Shown piece after piece: positions 11,701 through 24,600 of a stretch of 64,000 nt of DNA; the first letter of the stretch is position 1; every line of letters begins with the position of its first letter. Origin of the DNA: Aurifilum marmelostoma (Eukaryota > Ascomycota > Sordariomycetes > Diaporthales > Cryphonectriaceae); NCBI GenBank assembly GCA_027559495.1, contig JAMXSV010000006.1:1426001-1490000 (forward strand), given 5' to 3'. The notes under the pieces were generated by a model that was not told where the DNA came from, searched no databases, and saw only the letters and a program-made list of their open reading frames with translations. The translations under genes were made by a program, and so were the position numbers.

Positions 11701-11807
11701 ACGGGCACCTTCCCTCTCCGCGACATTGATGAAAACGATGATGATGACGATAACGATAACGGCGAGGAGGAGGACAACTGACGAACCTCTTTTGGCACGA
11801 GATGCAT
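8800..11807 (-). CDS. URE1: Urease (single-chain fungal type)
   Basis: Nickel urease, hydrolysing urea to ammonia and carbamate in the cytosol. Five exons by GT-AG junctions: 11807-11787 (MHLVPKE), 11612-11526, 11428-10221, 10103-9212 and 9120-8800; about 842 aa, the normal length for the fused gamma-beta-alpha chain. The gamma part has LGFLAQRRLARGVKLNHSEA. The alpha part has the nickel His pair (IDTHVHFICPQQ, about residue 409), the carbamylated-lysine segment LKLHEDWGS, the flap/catalytic motif MVCHHL, and HTEGAGGGHAPD. The GDP-type tail ends in EPSTELPLGQDYFVY. No nickel-chaperone genes (ureD/F/G) are nearby, as usual in fungi where they are unlinked. Intron 3 carries a (GT)n(GA)n tract. 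All five exons read cleanly, unlike several neighbours. Confidence 0.96.
10142..10200. repeat. (GT)n(GA)n microsatellite in a urease intron
   Basis: Within the third intron (10104-10220) the plus strand reads tgtgtgtgtgtgtg followed by a gagaga-rich run. It is a compound dinucleotide repeat of the same kind as the larger one near 30.9 kb. Confidence 0.8.
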
Positions 11808-12412
11808 CTTGGCCAAGGAGGGAGTATATAGGCCAGACTTTCTGTGGTGTGTTTTCTTTTTTTCACCCCCCTCCTACGTCGAGTCCCTCTTAAACCCTTT
11901 GGCCTTTCTCGAGGTGTCTGAGTGGTGGCATAAATACTCCCACGAGAAAGTCGACTTCGAGATTGAAAAAAGAGTATGTCTTGAGCGTAAGTATATAATC
12001 GTCTATACCTGGTCCGTGTGTATATTTAGATGTATATGTGTAGATATTGGCAAGGTAGACAGGACGGACCAGATAATGATAGATAGAGAGGAGGAGGAGG
12101 AGGAGGGTTTATTGCGGGTCGAGGTTCCCGGCCAAGAAGGGTGGGCTGGCGGGAGAAAAAGAGCGTACGTAATTCGAGGCGACCGGGACAAGAGATAGAC
12201 CAAGGTGCCCCTACAGGAAAAGGGCTGCGGTTGACCAGGAATCTGGAGACGAGGGGAAGACACACAGAGAGAGAGAGAGAGAAAGGGGAGACGGGAGAGA
12301 TGGAAATAGCTAGGGGATAAGAAAAACCGGCGAGGCTGTTTGGTCATATTTAAAGGAAAAGCAGCGAGAAAGGAAGAGAGGGAGGGAGAAACGAGCCATG
12401 CATCACCTCCCA

Positions 12413-12471
12413 TCATCCATCCATCCATCCATCCAACCATCCATCCAGCCAGCCAGCCAGCCAGCCAGCCA
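12413..12471. repeat. (CCAT)n(CCAG)n tetranucleotide repeat
   Basis: Tandem ccat units switch to ccag units within one block upstream of urease, a compound tetranucleotide microsatellite with a single-base variant unit. Confidence 0.85.
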
Positions 12472-13216
12472 TAATCAACCATGCACGCGCTGCACGCCGT
12501 TCCTCATTCATCCGTCATTCATCCTTGATCTAATCCTCGACCTCGTCATTCATATCTAAAGTAGATAGATCATACTTGCTAATTCAGACATGAATCTGAT
12601 CCGTCCCCTTCTCTGTCCATCCACGCCTCGCAACCCTTCCTCCCGCCTACCGTCTCCTCCCCTTCTTCTTCTTCTTCTTCCTCTCCATCTCCTTCTGACT
12701 TTCCTTGACAGGTGAAGGCACACAGATATCCAAAGCAACTCTCATAAACACAAACTTTAAATATGCAGTGTGCCATCCTTGGGGGAAAAAACCAAAAAAA
12801 ATAAAACCAAAACCGTGCTCTCCACGATGCACCACAGTCGACATGTTATATTTCTCCCACCCTCGTCCTCTCACTTCAGTCCGTCACTTGATTTTCCCCC
12901 ATCCTAGTCTCTAGCTACGCCCGAGACCCGTAAAAAGATCAGTCCACAATCCACGGCGGGAAAACTAACCAGACCCCCCCCTCTCCCGCTTCTTCCTACA
13001 TCCCGGAGCAGCTCGGGCAGGGAGAGATAGGCACAACAAAGCCAGTATAGTCAGTCGGGCTTCTGGGCGCTGCAGCAGCAGCAGTTCAGACTGAGAGGGA
13101 GATAAAAGAAGAAAAAATAAAGGTGGGCTCTTGGCAATGCAGGTTACATGCTTCGAACGGTCTAGAACCCTTCTGCAGCCACCAACGCTGCTGTGAATTG
13201 TCCCGCTCCCGTCAAG

Positions 13217-13236
13217 GGGGGGGGGGGGGGGGGGGG
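13217..13236. repeat. Poly-G tract
   Basis: An uninterrupted run of about 20 G on the plus strand in the gene desert. It is among the longest of many G/C homopolymers in this window. Confidence 0.8.
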
Positions 13237-16023
13237 AGGAGGAAGCCTGCAGCCCACAGGGAAGCTCCAGCACCACCCCTCGGAAAACGAAGTATGTGTA
13301 GCTGTACTTTGTTCCAAACGGCCCTAAACATGTCACCAGAGTACAGTGATACACCACACCACACACACACCCCCCCGCCCCCTCCTGACAGATTGCTTGA
13401 TTTCTGACAGCTAGTCGGAACGCGGGGAGAGCCCATTTTTGAGGGGTCTCCTGCAGGATGGAGATCGTCATTCGGCCTAGGGATCTCAGTTCTATCAGAG
13501 TCAAAATGTTCAATGGGGGTGTGTTGCACACGAGCGCCCCGGATCCACGAGGGGCTGCTTCTGTGGTACAGCAGCACCCGCCAACACAGCCCGTCCTAAC
13601 GGTCGCCTGCATGATGCACGGACTTGGCAGCCCTCGTATCGCCCATGGTCGTCTGCACGTGCTTACTTTTTTTTCTATCTTTCTTTCCTTTTCCCTTTCT
13701 TTGCCTGTGCAGAAGTAACAACTTGCTTGGCCTGTGTCGGGCCGGTTCTGGAGACCCTTTTTTTTTCTTTCGTTGCACATCTCACTTTATGTACGTACAT
13801 TAGTACCGTTATGTTCGTATATCACATGTACTTTGGTAGGGAGGTCCTCCTAACCACCCCTGCTCTGCCTATCTTGTCTGATGATTTGCCCGACAGGTGA
13901 AAAGGTGGCTTAGTACTAAAGGTAGAACCAATGTCCTTCTGTCCTGATCGTCGTCCATTATACATGACATCCCAGGTAGCGTTGTGTCTACTCGTGTACC
14001 GTGACCGGTCACGCCCGAGGAGCCTCAAACCCACCTCGTACCTAACCAAGGTTCTATCCTCGACCGAATCAAATCAAGAAGAAGAGAGAAAGTACCCAAA
14101 TCGCAGCACGGATGTGACTCTCTTTCTTTTCCCAGGACATGGCATGATGCGACGAGCCGCACCGTCAAAACCATACTTCCCAGACCACCAGCCCTTACGC
14201 GTGCCGCCCTCTCCGTTCTAGGGCTTGCTGGCTGGAAAGTACGGAAAGTATATATGTGAGACCACACCAATGACAGCGGGGCCTAGCTGCCGGAACTCGG
14301 GCCTTTTGTTTTCATGGTACGGCCAGCCCTGAGCTTGAAGTATGCAAGGACAAATTCTGGACAAATGGGCAGAAACACTGACCATATATGCACAACGAGC
14401 GTCCGTCTCTGCTCAAGTAGATGTATATACACCAACCCCCCCCCCTCTAATGCACACGTAGTCTATCTCTCTCGCTATAGAATTGACATTCAGCCGAGAA
14501 GTATACATACCCAACACAGCAGTCCAAAAGCCCAGGGCACACGCCCTCCCCCGAGAAAGAATGAATGCTACTCTCACACCCAGCATAAACCCCCCCCCCC
14601 CACGATCCAAACCAACACTCCTCGTGCCGTGTACCACCCAAAAAAGTCACCTACCTAGTCTCGAGAAAGAGCCCTCCATTTTCCAACGTAAACACAAGAC
14701 GATGACTTCCACAGCCAACCAGAAGTAGCAAAACAGAGAAGTGCGTATGCATGTCTCACAGCAAAGTGGACGCTGCTGTTGGGGATCCCGGGCCCAGCTT
14801 CTGCTAGCTAATAATACCTGCACCCACCTAGGAAAGAACAAAACAACCATACACCACCAGCCGCCCCGGCTAGAAACCTGCCCGCTGAAAATTTGCCCCA
14901 AAACAAGTGGTGCTTTCGTTTGGCGGGTTCCCGTCGACCCTGAGAGCACCCAGCCCAAGTCGCAGTGGCACGCTCTGCAAGGACGATCGCTAGGACACCT
15001 CCTGCTGAGAGCCCAGGGGCGGCTCGACTACGCCCTTCAGGGCCCCCCCCCCCCACCCCGACCCAGTCCATCGCTATAGCCACCTGCAGCAGCAGCAGCA
15101 GCAGCCATCATGTGATCACGAAGCAAAAAGAAGGGAACTCACGCCCTGCCTCACCAGCGAAACAGATTCATATCCATCAATGTACGCGCAAAGCAGAATT
15201 TCATTCTCGTTATTGCCTGTAGCTCAAACCATATACCACTTGCTCCCTTGAAGAAAAAACAAAAAGCACAAGAACCAGTAATAGTAAGTAGTTACACTCA
15301 AAACCAGCATCTACAGAAGCAATTCATGAGGTTCCCCCGCCTGCCCTGCCTGCCAGTGACAATGCGCCCTTCCACCAAACAAGCCGAGAGACGGGCTCCA
15401 GCCGTCCTCCGTCCATGACCGCCAGGTCAGCCGTCGTCAATCAAGAGGGTAAACACCAAGTACATCAAGTCGTTTTCCAGTAATTGTCACCACTCCTTCG
15501 TCCCTTTCCCATCCACCCATTCAAGATGGACCAATTCCGCAGTCGCACACCATGGTCGAGTAAATTCACACAAGCCAAGACAAGACAAACATCATAACAC
15601 AAGGCCACTTCCCCACAACAGCATTGGGCATACTTCCCTCGAATGTCCTGTGTAGGACCGGGGGTCCAGAGACCCTTCTGTAGAAACCACGAGGGACCAT
15701 GTCGGGCTAACAAAACTTTTTTTTTCTTTCTCCTTGCTGTGTTCTTGTTACCGACACGCCATGTTGGCCGCTGTGACGTTTGTGGCGAAAAGACATGATT
15801 GATCAGGTCCGAGCCTGCCGTCGAGTCAACAGGGGCGGGACCGACGGGTTGGATCTTGATCTTCTTTTTTTTTTTCTTCTTGTTTTCTTTTCTGGGGGGG
15901 GTTGTTTTCTAGTGTGTGATCTGGCTGGGAGCATGTCGAGAGCCGCACCGAACAGAAGAGGTATCATCGTTGAAATTGGAAGAGAGCCGGGTCGATAGCA
16001 TGATCATATTGGGAGGGGACCGC

Positions 16024-17817
16024 CTAACCGCTCTTAGCCTTCTTGCGTCCCGACTTCTTGGGTTCATCCTTCTCGGGCTGCTCTACCGGCTTAGCAGATG
16101 TCCTCTTGCGCTTCTTGTCCGGGCTGGTAGCACCGGTGGCAGCCGCCGCGGGCGTGGCCTGCGCGGGCTCGACCTCACTCTTGCGCTTGCGGGATCCCTT
16201 GGCCTTGGGCGTCTTGCCGGTCGGCTCCTCGACAGCGGCGGCAACAGGAGCATGGTGCTGCAGCTGCTCGGCGATGGCCGCGCTGTCGGTGACGGGCTCG
16301 ATCTCGACACCGCCAACCGGGGGCATGGGGACGTTGAACTCCTCGCAGTAGCGCACGGCCTCCTCATCGGACATCTCCTTGGCATTCACGTTGCCCGCCT
16401 TGTACGAGTGCACACGAGCATTGTACAGGCGCAGGTTGTACTGGTAGGCTTGGTTCCAGCCCTGGTATGGGGCATTAGCAGATGCTCTGGGCATGAAGGG
16501 AACCGGGGGGGGGGGGGGGAGAGGGGAGCGGGTGGCGAAACTGACCAGCTTCTCCTGGGCAGACATGGAGGCCCAGCGGCGCTGGCCTTCCTCCTGGACG
16601 GCGCCCTTGGGGACGCCCTCGCCGAGGTCCGCAGCGATGATGGGGCGGGCAGTCTGCATGTAGAGGAAGTAAGGAGTCAGAGGGCGCTTGGGAGCATTGG
16701 GGTCATGCTGGCGCTTCTTGCGCTCCTTCTTCTCATCGACAACGGGGAGGACAGGAGTAGGAGGGGCGGGCATGGGAGGGGCGGCGACGACAGGCTGAAC
16801 ATTCAGCAGGCTCTCCAGGTTCTGGTTGAGAACATCGTCGCCGTTGAGGAGGGCGGGCTCTCCGAGCAGCAGGTTGGTCTGCGTGAGGTAGTCCGCAGCA
16901 AAAGATCCTATTATGCCCTGGATGGTGGTCAGGCGCGAGTAGACCTGTTGGTGGTGTCAGCAATCAATATGCTCAGTCATGGTCCTGTGTATCTATCCGT
17001 CTCTCATCTCGAACGTCATCGACATGAGATGATACATTGAGAAGTGCCCGCGAGCTCGTGAAGCCATTCAAGTCACGGTGTCCACACATTTTAGGGATAT
17101 TGACGCGTCCTCAAAGAAGGGGAGGGGGGGAGGGGGGGTAGCGCGAAGACGCGTCGCAGTGCACGACATTGAGCTAAATCGTGCCTGCATCTCTCATGTT
17201 GCAGCGTGATCACGTGAAAAGTTGGAAGATTGGGAAAAAATTGAGACCATGTGGGGATGAGTGATACAGAGGGAGGCGTTGTTGACCATTGGGGTTTGGT
17301 GTGGGTGATGCAGATGGACAAAGCTGAGGACTACGCCATTTGACATGATTTGAAGTCGGAATGAGCTTGAGAAGGGCTTTGAATGAAGAGAGCAGATCAA
17401 TCTTGCCTCTGCCAGCACCTGCATTCAATTGGTGTGTGCTGAACATTGGCGGTGTTGTCGCCCTTCAGGGTTGTGGTCGTTGTCATGCTGCTGGGGATGG
17501 CAGGGCGCGGGGTGTTTGTTTGTTTATTTTGGATGGGCTGATGATAAGGGAAGGGTTGCTGGGGGGGTGGGGTGGTGGCCTCTGCCCGAGTTCGCGCGTA
17601 GGGATGACTGTGGGAGATGATGAGAGGAGACGGGAATGGGTGAACGTACGCTGTCCCTGACACGGATGAAGTTGCTGACGTCGATGGTGCGGCCCTGAGG
17701 GTTGATGGCGGGCGCGGCGGGGACAGGAGGAAGAGGAGCTGGGGCGACAGCCTGAGGGTGAGGCTGCATGGCCGGGGCCAGCTGCTTCTGCTCTTCGGCC
17801 TTCTTGGAGCGCGCCAT
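16024..17817 (-). CDS. HMG-box DNA-binding protein
   Basis: Nuclear HMG-box protein of about 334 aa. Three exons: 17817-17650, 16944-16546, 16461-16024, all phase 0. Order of parts: short Ala/Pro-rich N-terminus, a conserved-looking helical stretch (DVSNFIRVRDS, then VYSRLTTIQGIIGSFAADY) before the box, one HMG box (DPNAPKRPLTPYFLY, RWASMSAQEKL, then GWNQAYQYNLR after splicing) at about residues 135-210, and a Lys/Arg-rich tail (KKRKRTSAKP…KKSGRKKAKSG) suited to nuclear localisation and DNA contact. The layout resembles Nhp10-type HMG proteins of chromatin remodellers, but that assignment is inference. The first intron is about 705 nt, far longer than others here. The second intron holds a C-rich run. 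It is divergent from het-c, with 3.8 kb between. Confidence 0.88.
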
Positions 17818-20800
17818 TGTTGTTGTTGATGCTGGTGTTTGCGTGTGTTGAGGGTGTTGCTGGGTCCACTGGCGAGTCGAGTCGCTGGAACCGAGTATGG
17901 GCTGGGTGCTGTTGTTGCTGTTGCTGCCGCTGCAGGTGGGCGGGCTGGTGTTGGGCGAAATTTAGTGGTGACCTGTGTTCAGGCGGTCGAGTTGTTCGAT
18001 GCCTGTAACGATGATGGTGTTTGGCGTGGGATGCCCTGAGAAGCCTGGCGGTGGTTCTTTTTTTTTTTTTTTTTTGGACTTGGGTGCAGGTTGCTGGGGA
18101 ATGGAAGAGGAGAAAGGAGTCGGGAACAGCGAGAGCCTGGAGAGGTGGGCGGGTCGCTTCCTTATTGAAAATTTTGGGGGGCTCAAGAGCTGCTGCTGAT
18201 TTCTAGCGGGTGGGCGGGCGGTGGGCTGCACGCTGAATCAAAAATTGGAGTAAGTCAGTCAGAGAGGGAGGGGGGGAGGGGGGGGGGGTCTAGGGCCACC
18301 CGCCCCAGTGGGAACTGCTGGCCCTGTCCCATCTGATTGTCCAACCCAAACCAAAAAGGCGTGCTGCAAAAAAAAAAAAAAACACCTGGCGGGACCTGGA
18401 AATCAGCAGATCAGTCGCCCTCCAGCTGCCCTTCTGATAAACCCCGTCCACGCCCGCCCACTTCTCCTGGTCTCCAAGGCACCCTTCTGAAATCCCCAGA
18501 GAGCCAACAGCTGCCCCCCACCCCTGGGCAACAGGATCTTCCAGCCTCCGAACTCGGGTTTCAGCACACTGTCAGTGCTAGCTCCCTCTCTCTGCCCTGC
18601 TGCATTGAAGCACCAGCGATCGCAGCGCACAGGACTCAACCGCATCGAGTCGGAGGACCTCTGCTCTACCGCCCACCTGCGCGATGTTCACCACGCGCAT
18701 TCCTGAACACTACCTGCCCTGTTCCCCCCCCCCCCCCCGGCCGGCTACACCCTTTCCCAAGTGCTCAAGTGCAGCACGTACTATGTGTTCTATTTCAGCT
18801 CCAATGTTCCAAAACAACCTGCAGTCCAAGAGACAACCCGTAGTACGAAGCTCATCTTTTCGGCCCAAAAGTCTATTTCAAGTAGATAACCTTTCCCCCA
18901 AAAGCTGATGCAACCTGGACTCTATTTTTCAGCACGTCATTTTTTTCTTCTTTCCTTTTTATTGTGTTCTCGCTTCGGGAAACCCTCTCGCCTTCCTGGC
19001 ACGTCTCACGAGCTGTGCGACCTTCTACAACCAAGCTTGGGATCACTACGGTACAATCTGCCTAGCAGCAAGGAAAAGAGGGGCTGGGGGGTCTTAGGTC
19101 TGGGTGCTGCTGATTCCATAGCTACCTCAGGCCAATAAGGGCGCTCCTCCAGGCTTGGCAGGGGTTGGGGCCAGCAGCGCTAACAAGATCAAGCTCCGTA
19201 TTTGCCGAGCTCGCAGGTCCTGCCTGGGGCCTGCAGTGGCACACAGCCACGGCGACGCTGGAAATCAGCACACCCGCTCCCTTGTCCCTCACAACCCCCC
19301 GCCCTCTCTCCTCTCCCCCTCTTTCTTTCTCTCCACTAACTGACCCTAAGGCGGTGCTGCCTCTCTCCTCGCCCAGCTCCTCGGCATTATGCCCTCTTCC
19401 CGACACGTCAGTAACCGCCGTTCCAGCACTACACATCAGAGCGCCTTACCTACCTAGCTTGGTGCTTTGCAGCCGTTCCCACGACCGACTGGTCTGCTGG
19501 ATTACCCCGAGTACTGACGTGCTGCACCAGTTCTGTCAGAGCCTGGACACGGAAAGCTGTCGTCCCTCGGAGCACATAGCAAAAAAAAGAAGAAGAAAAA
19601 AAGAGAAAAGAAAAAAAAGGAAAGCCAAACAAGTCTAGACTAGAACCCCTGTAGGAGAAAATACACCTTACAACCTGGACATTGTCGTATCGCGCCCAAA
19701 GTGCTTCTCTCTCTGCAGCGAGTTGACCAATGTTGCTCTACATAGCATACATTGTCAGCCGCCAGAGCTTGTACCTCCGTGAACGAGTGGTGATCTGCAC
19801 CGGGAAAAGCAACATGTAATAATACCAGCCCAGTCCTTTCCACAAGCCCGAGTTGTGCTTAAATTGTAGGCTCGGGTTGTTCTGAAACTCGCGGTTTTTG
19901 CTTCTGGCGCGCTAAGCTCCTAGCTGTCAGCCGCCAGGATCCCTCTGTCCTCTGCTTCCGCCTGGTCAAGTTCTGGAAAGCCTGACAGAGGAGGCATGAT
20001 GCCGTTACCACTCGTGTCATGCGAGATTGTACCGGCTGGCAGGCTGGCAGACTGCCATATACGAGGAGGAACAGGAGCGTTCAGGACAGCAGTGTGTTCG
20101 TCATGCATTGGACAGCCCAATCCCTGAGCCCATCCGCAAGGCTCTCTCGGTGCTGGATCAGGTAGCCGACTGGTAAAGAGAGACACTAGGCATCGGCGAC
20201 ACAAACACACATTAGTGTAGTTGGGTAGGCACCAAGAAGCCCTGAGACACTCCTCGGCGTTGAGCCTATCTGTACATGCAGGCATGACCGAACCAGGGTC
20301 ACATTCTCGCGATACGTCAACGAGGGCATCATGACACCCCCTGGGTGCGGGGGGAGCTGCCCGCTGCGATCCGGAACGGTCCAGGGACCAGCAGTCAGAC
20401 ACAGCAGCAGCTCGAGGCAGCGTGGCAGCCGAGTGGGGTTCTCGCGACGGCCCGGCGGCTCTTCTCAAGGGCGTAGGGCGCGTGGGAGCTGGAAACAGGA
20501 ACAGGAATGGCAACGGAAATAGGGTAGGGTAGGGCGGTGGGTGGGTGAGAGAGGCTTCTGTGTTTTAGCTTCGCGGTCCCCGTTGAGGGCTTGCTTAGAT
20601 TCAACAGCCACCTTGACTCGGTGCCCCTCGAGGTGCAGACAGTATATGTGTGTGGACAGGGGCAGATGCAAACCTGACTGGGCTTCCTTGATGATGGCCT
20701 TTGTCGGCATCATGCATCATCTCAGGAACACATTCAAGTTGGTGAGCCAAGATGTGATTCCCCTCTACAACCAAACAGACTGTCATGTACATACCATATA

Positions 20801-21619
20801 GACATGGACTCGGTATATTATGGCTTGACATTGCCTGATGAATGGCATTATCTACATGTCTACATGTGCATATGTTTGCGTGGTGTAGAGGGACAATGCA
20901 GAGAGGTGTGATGGGCTGCCCAGACCTGACCCCCTCGACCTCGACCTCGACCTGATGGCGTGGATGAGACATGCCAAGAGCCTTGAGCTCTTTGGGGTCC
21001 GAGAGGAGAGGAGGGGGCTTGCTCTGTTCAACAGTCCCTTTTGGGCCCAGAGGGCGGGCAGCGTTGGGCAGAAGCCAACAAAGTTCCTTGCAACTGGATG
21101 TCTTGGCTGACGGCTGAGCTCACCCTTTGCCCCTCCTTCCCGGCGAAGCACAGCTGCCCCTCACCCCACCTAAGCTCACCAGCTCGAGCTGTGAATGGAG
21201 TCTTGGCGCGTTTGACTTGACACGCCATCCTTCCTCTCTGTCCTAATCTCTTTGCCTTCTCCCCTCCCCCTCCCTCCCCCCTTCTTTCGATGTTAACTTT
21301 GCATCAGTGCCTCTCTGCATAAGTGCAACTGTCAAATCATCTACTGTCTTCTCTTGAGAGGCCGGGTTTGCACCAAAAACACAGCTGCACACCACACACT
21401 ATTCTACTAATCAGGGCCCCACAGAACTCTTGATCTGAGCTGTCATTTACTACCAGTACGTGTGTACGTCACTGAGGATCCACACAATGTGCAGCACGAC
21501 GTCCTGAAGCTTCATCACCCCCAGTGTCCAGCAGCTGCGTCGTGAAGCTGGATCCTTCCTCCCTTCACCATTCCTGAACTCGAGAACCTGACAGCAAACA
21601 ACAGAGAGAAACAAGCCAG
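17818..21619. other. 3.8 kb divergent intergenic region, HMG / het-c
   Basis: No gene recognised. Contains poly-T (about 18058-18075), long G/C runs (about 18267-18290, 18726-18738), a poly-A run (18368-18381) and A/G-rich stretches (about 19580-19630). It probably holds both promoters and leaders. The part nearest het-c (about 21240-21600) is CT-rich. Confidence 0.45.
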
Positions 21620-24600
21620 ATGACCGTCATGGCCTCCTTCAAGATGACGCCCCTGCTCTGGGGCATCATTCTGCTCTTCCTCTTTGCCAGACCTGCCCAT
21701 GCCTTTGGAGCTGGCAACATTGCGGGCATATCAAAGGTCGAGGGACAGAACTGTAAGCTATTCATCACTCCTATGTGCCCCTCTTCAGATCAGTGCTGAC
21801 AGAACCTTCTCACAGGGCGACATGGCGATATTGAGGGTAAGCCAAGGCCTTCTGGAGATAACCTACAGGCAGGGCAAGAGACTGACAGCCAGTCTAAATA
21901 GATACTCTGCTGAAGATCTTAATGGCCCGATCTGTGGGCGGTAAGAAGTTTGACAAGCTGATGGTCTCCCGCACCTACTTCGGCAACTGGCTCCGCGACT
22001 ACTCTCAGGCCATTGATGTGGGCACCGTCAAGTCTGTCTCCGCCGAGGCCATACGTCTCCTGCTCTGCATTCTCGGTTTCTTGACCTTCGGTTTTGGCTC
22101 CCGCGAGTTCGAAGTCACGGCCGACCGTCTGGGCTGCTATCGGCCTGAGGGTGTGTAGACCTACCACATGTGACATACACAATAGACAACACGGTGCTGA
22201 TTTAGCATGCAGATCACATTGACAACCCCAAGAACTATGCGGATAACCTGGACGCTCGTCAGTATGACCGTCGCCTGCGCGGCCCGGTGGACGAGTCGGT
22301 CGAGCTGGCGATTGATCCAGAGACGGGCCTCAAGAACTACATTGCCAACGAGCGTGCCAACATCATGACCAGCGCCCTCCACGTCAGACGTCTCTTTACC
22401 AAGTGTATCCAGCTGGGACGGAGGTACTCTCGCGAGCACAAGAAGACGGACTTGTACGAGGCCCTCCGCCTGATGGGTACTGGTCTTCACTGCCTGGAGG
22501 GTAGGTCAACATTTCATCCGCACCACGTGGGAGAGCAGCACGTGCTGACATGTCACGGCAGACTTCCTGGCGCACAGCAACTACTGTGAGCTTGCCCTCA
22601 TCGAGATGGGCGAGCGCGACGTCTTCCCTCACGTGGGCCGCAACACCCGCATGCGCCTCCGTGGCGCCCGCAGCGAGGTCTACCCCTGCGTCACCGGAAC
22701 CTTTGGCGGCGTGGACTTCCTGCATTCCGTCACAGGCGAGGTCTCGGACAAGCTGACACAGAACGAGATCGACGAGCTCGAGGGCACGCTGCAGCAGAGC
22801 TCCAACAGCGACACCAGCATCCTGCGCAACCTGCTCGACATGATCCCGAGCGGTTTCTTTGGCGGCGACGACAAGAAGGACAAGATGGACGAGCTCCAGA
22901 ACAACGCCAACGCGGCTCAGATGCAGAACACGACCATCTCGCCCCGCGAGCCCGAGGAGTACACGCTCTACATCAAGAACATCTTCAAGCAGATCATGCC
23001 TGCGATTGAGTTCCACGACGAGATCATCCAGAAGATCTCCGAGGAGATCGAGAAGATCCCGATCCTGCCCAAGGTGATCGAGCAGCTCGAGGACCAGCTC
23101 TCCATCTTTGTCTTCTCGCTCATTGCGCCCTTCGTCGTCCCCGTGATCAACCAGATCAAGAATGAGCTGCGCACCGGCTCCGAGGAGATCATCCAGAGCA
23201 GCCAGAACGAGCAGCTTATCGTGTTCAACGACGACGACTGCACCGACCCTACGCACTCTATGCTCTCCAAAGACCACTTCTCAAATGTAAGCTGCTCCGA
23301 GACCCTTTCTCTCCTGCACCTAGATGTTCAACCGGCTGACACGGTCAACTAGATCCTCAACGAAGTCGCCGGCCGGACAGCGTCTCAGGTCGTAGCTTGG
23401 GTCGTTCCCCAGCTCATGAAAGCCTGGGACGACGACAACGTCGACCCTGACCGGATGTGCAGCCGTATCATCCACGGCGTTATGCACCACCCAGCGCAGT
23501 AAGTCCATGGCCTAGAATTGACTGTTTTCTCTGGGAGAGCATATTGTTGATGTCCCATATCTGGATAGGCGCGAACAAGGCGAGGATGGCGCACGAGAAG
23601 GCCGCGCGATCATGTTCCGCACCGTCGAGGAGTGGTGGAACTCGATGGACCGCTCCCAGCAGGACGACTACCGGCGCAAGCTGAGCCGCGACGGCGTCAG
23701 ACGCGATGAGAACCACAAGGAGGGAGTGCAGGACACCGGCCACGGCCACGGGTGCAGCGGCAAGCTTGGTATGCACAAGCAGTTCGGCTCGGGCGGTCCG
23801 CAGACCACGGAGGACAAGATTGCCAACCAAGCCGCTGGCGCCATCATCGGCGGCCTGACGGGCGGGCTCTCCAGCATGATCTCCGAGTCCACGGGCGGCA
23901 AGGTCAACCTGCCCACCTCTGACAACCCCACGCAAGGCGGCGGACTGCTCGGCGCTGCGACGTCGCTGCTGTCTGGAGCGTTCTCCGGTGGCGAGACCGA
24001 CACGTTCGAGTCTCGCCCACACCGTGACGCGGATGGTGGTGTAACTCAGACGATCGAGCAGTACGGCCGTAGTGCGGACGGACGCCGCTTCGAGCAGGCT
24101 GAGCTCGTCGAGACGCGCTACGACGACGGCAGGGAGCGTAGGGAGTTCCAGCGGTTCGAGCAGCGCGACGACGGCCGCGGTCGCGAGGAGGGATACGGTT
24201 TTGAGGAGAGAGAAGAGCGCCGCGGCGGAGGTCGGTTCCAGGTCACGGAGGAGAGGAGCTGGGAGGGAGGCGACAGCTTCGAGAGACGAGACGAGGGCAG
24301 GCACCACCACGGTGGTGGTGGTGGTGGCGGCGGCGGCGGCGGCTTTGGCGGCTTTGGTGGTGGTCGTGAGGAGCGTCGCGATGAGGGTTTTGGCGGGTTC
24401 GGCGGCGGCCGTCGCGAGGAGCAGCCAGAGTTTGGTGGCCGTGAGGAGTATGGCGGCTATGGCCGTCGCGAGGAGCAACGCTTTGAGGAGCGCCGCGAGG
24501 AGGGCGGCTTCGGCGGCTTCGGCGGCGGTCGTCGCGAGGAGAACGAGGGCTGGGGTGGCCGTCGCGAGGAACCCGAATTCGGCGGCCGCCAGGAGTACGG

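Larger units (their letters stand above)
11808..16023. other. 4.2 kb gene desert rich in simple repeats
   Basis: No open frame here shows a recognisable protein or good coding character. Seen: the urease upstream region (11808-about 12300), (GA)n near 12263, a (CCAT)n(CCAG)n block, a poly-G run near 13217-13236, several C-runs (about 14443, 14590, 15042), one CACGTG (13656-13661), and a T-rich block near 15860. Untranslated or non-coding RNA cannot be excluded. Confidence 0.5.
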
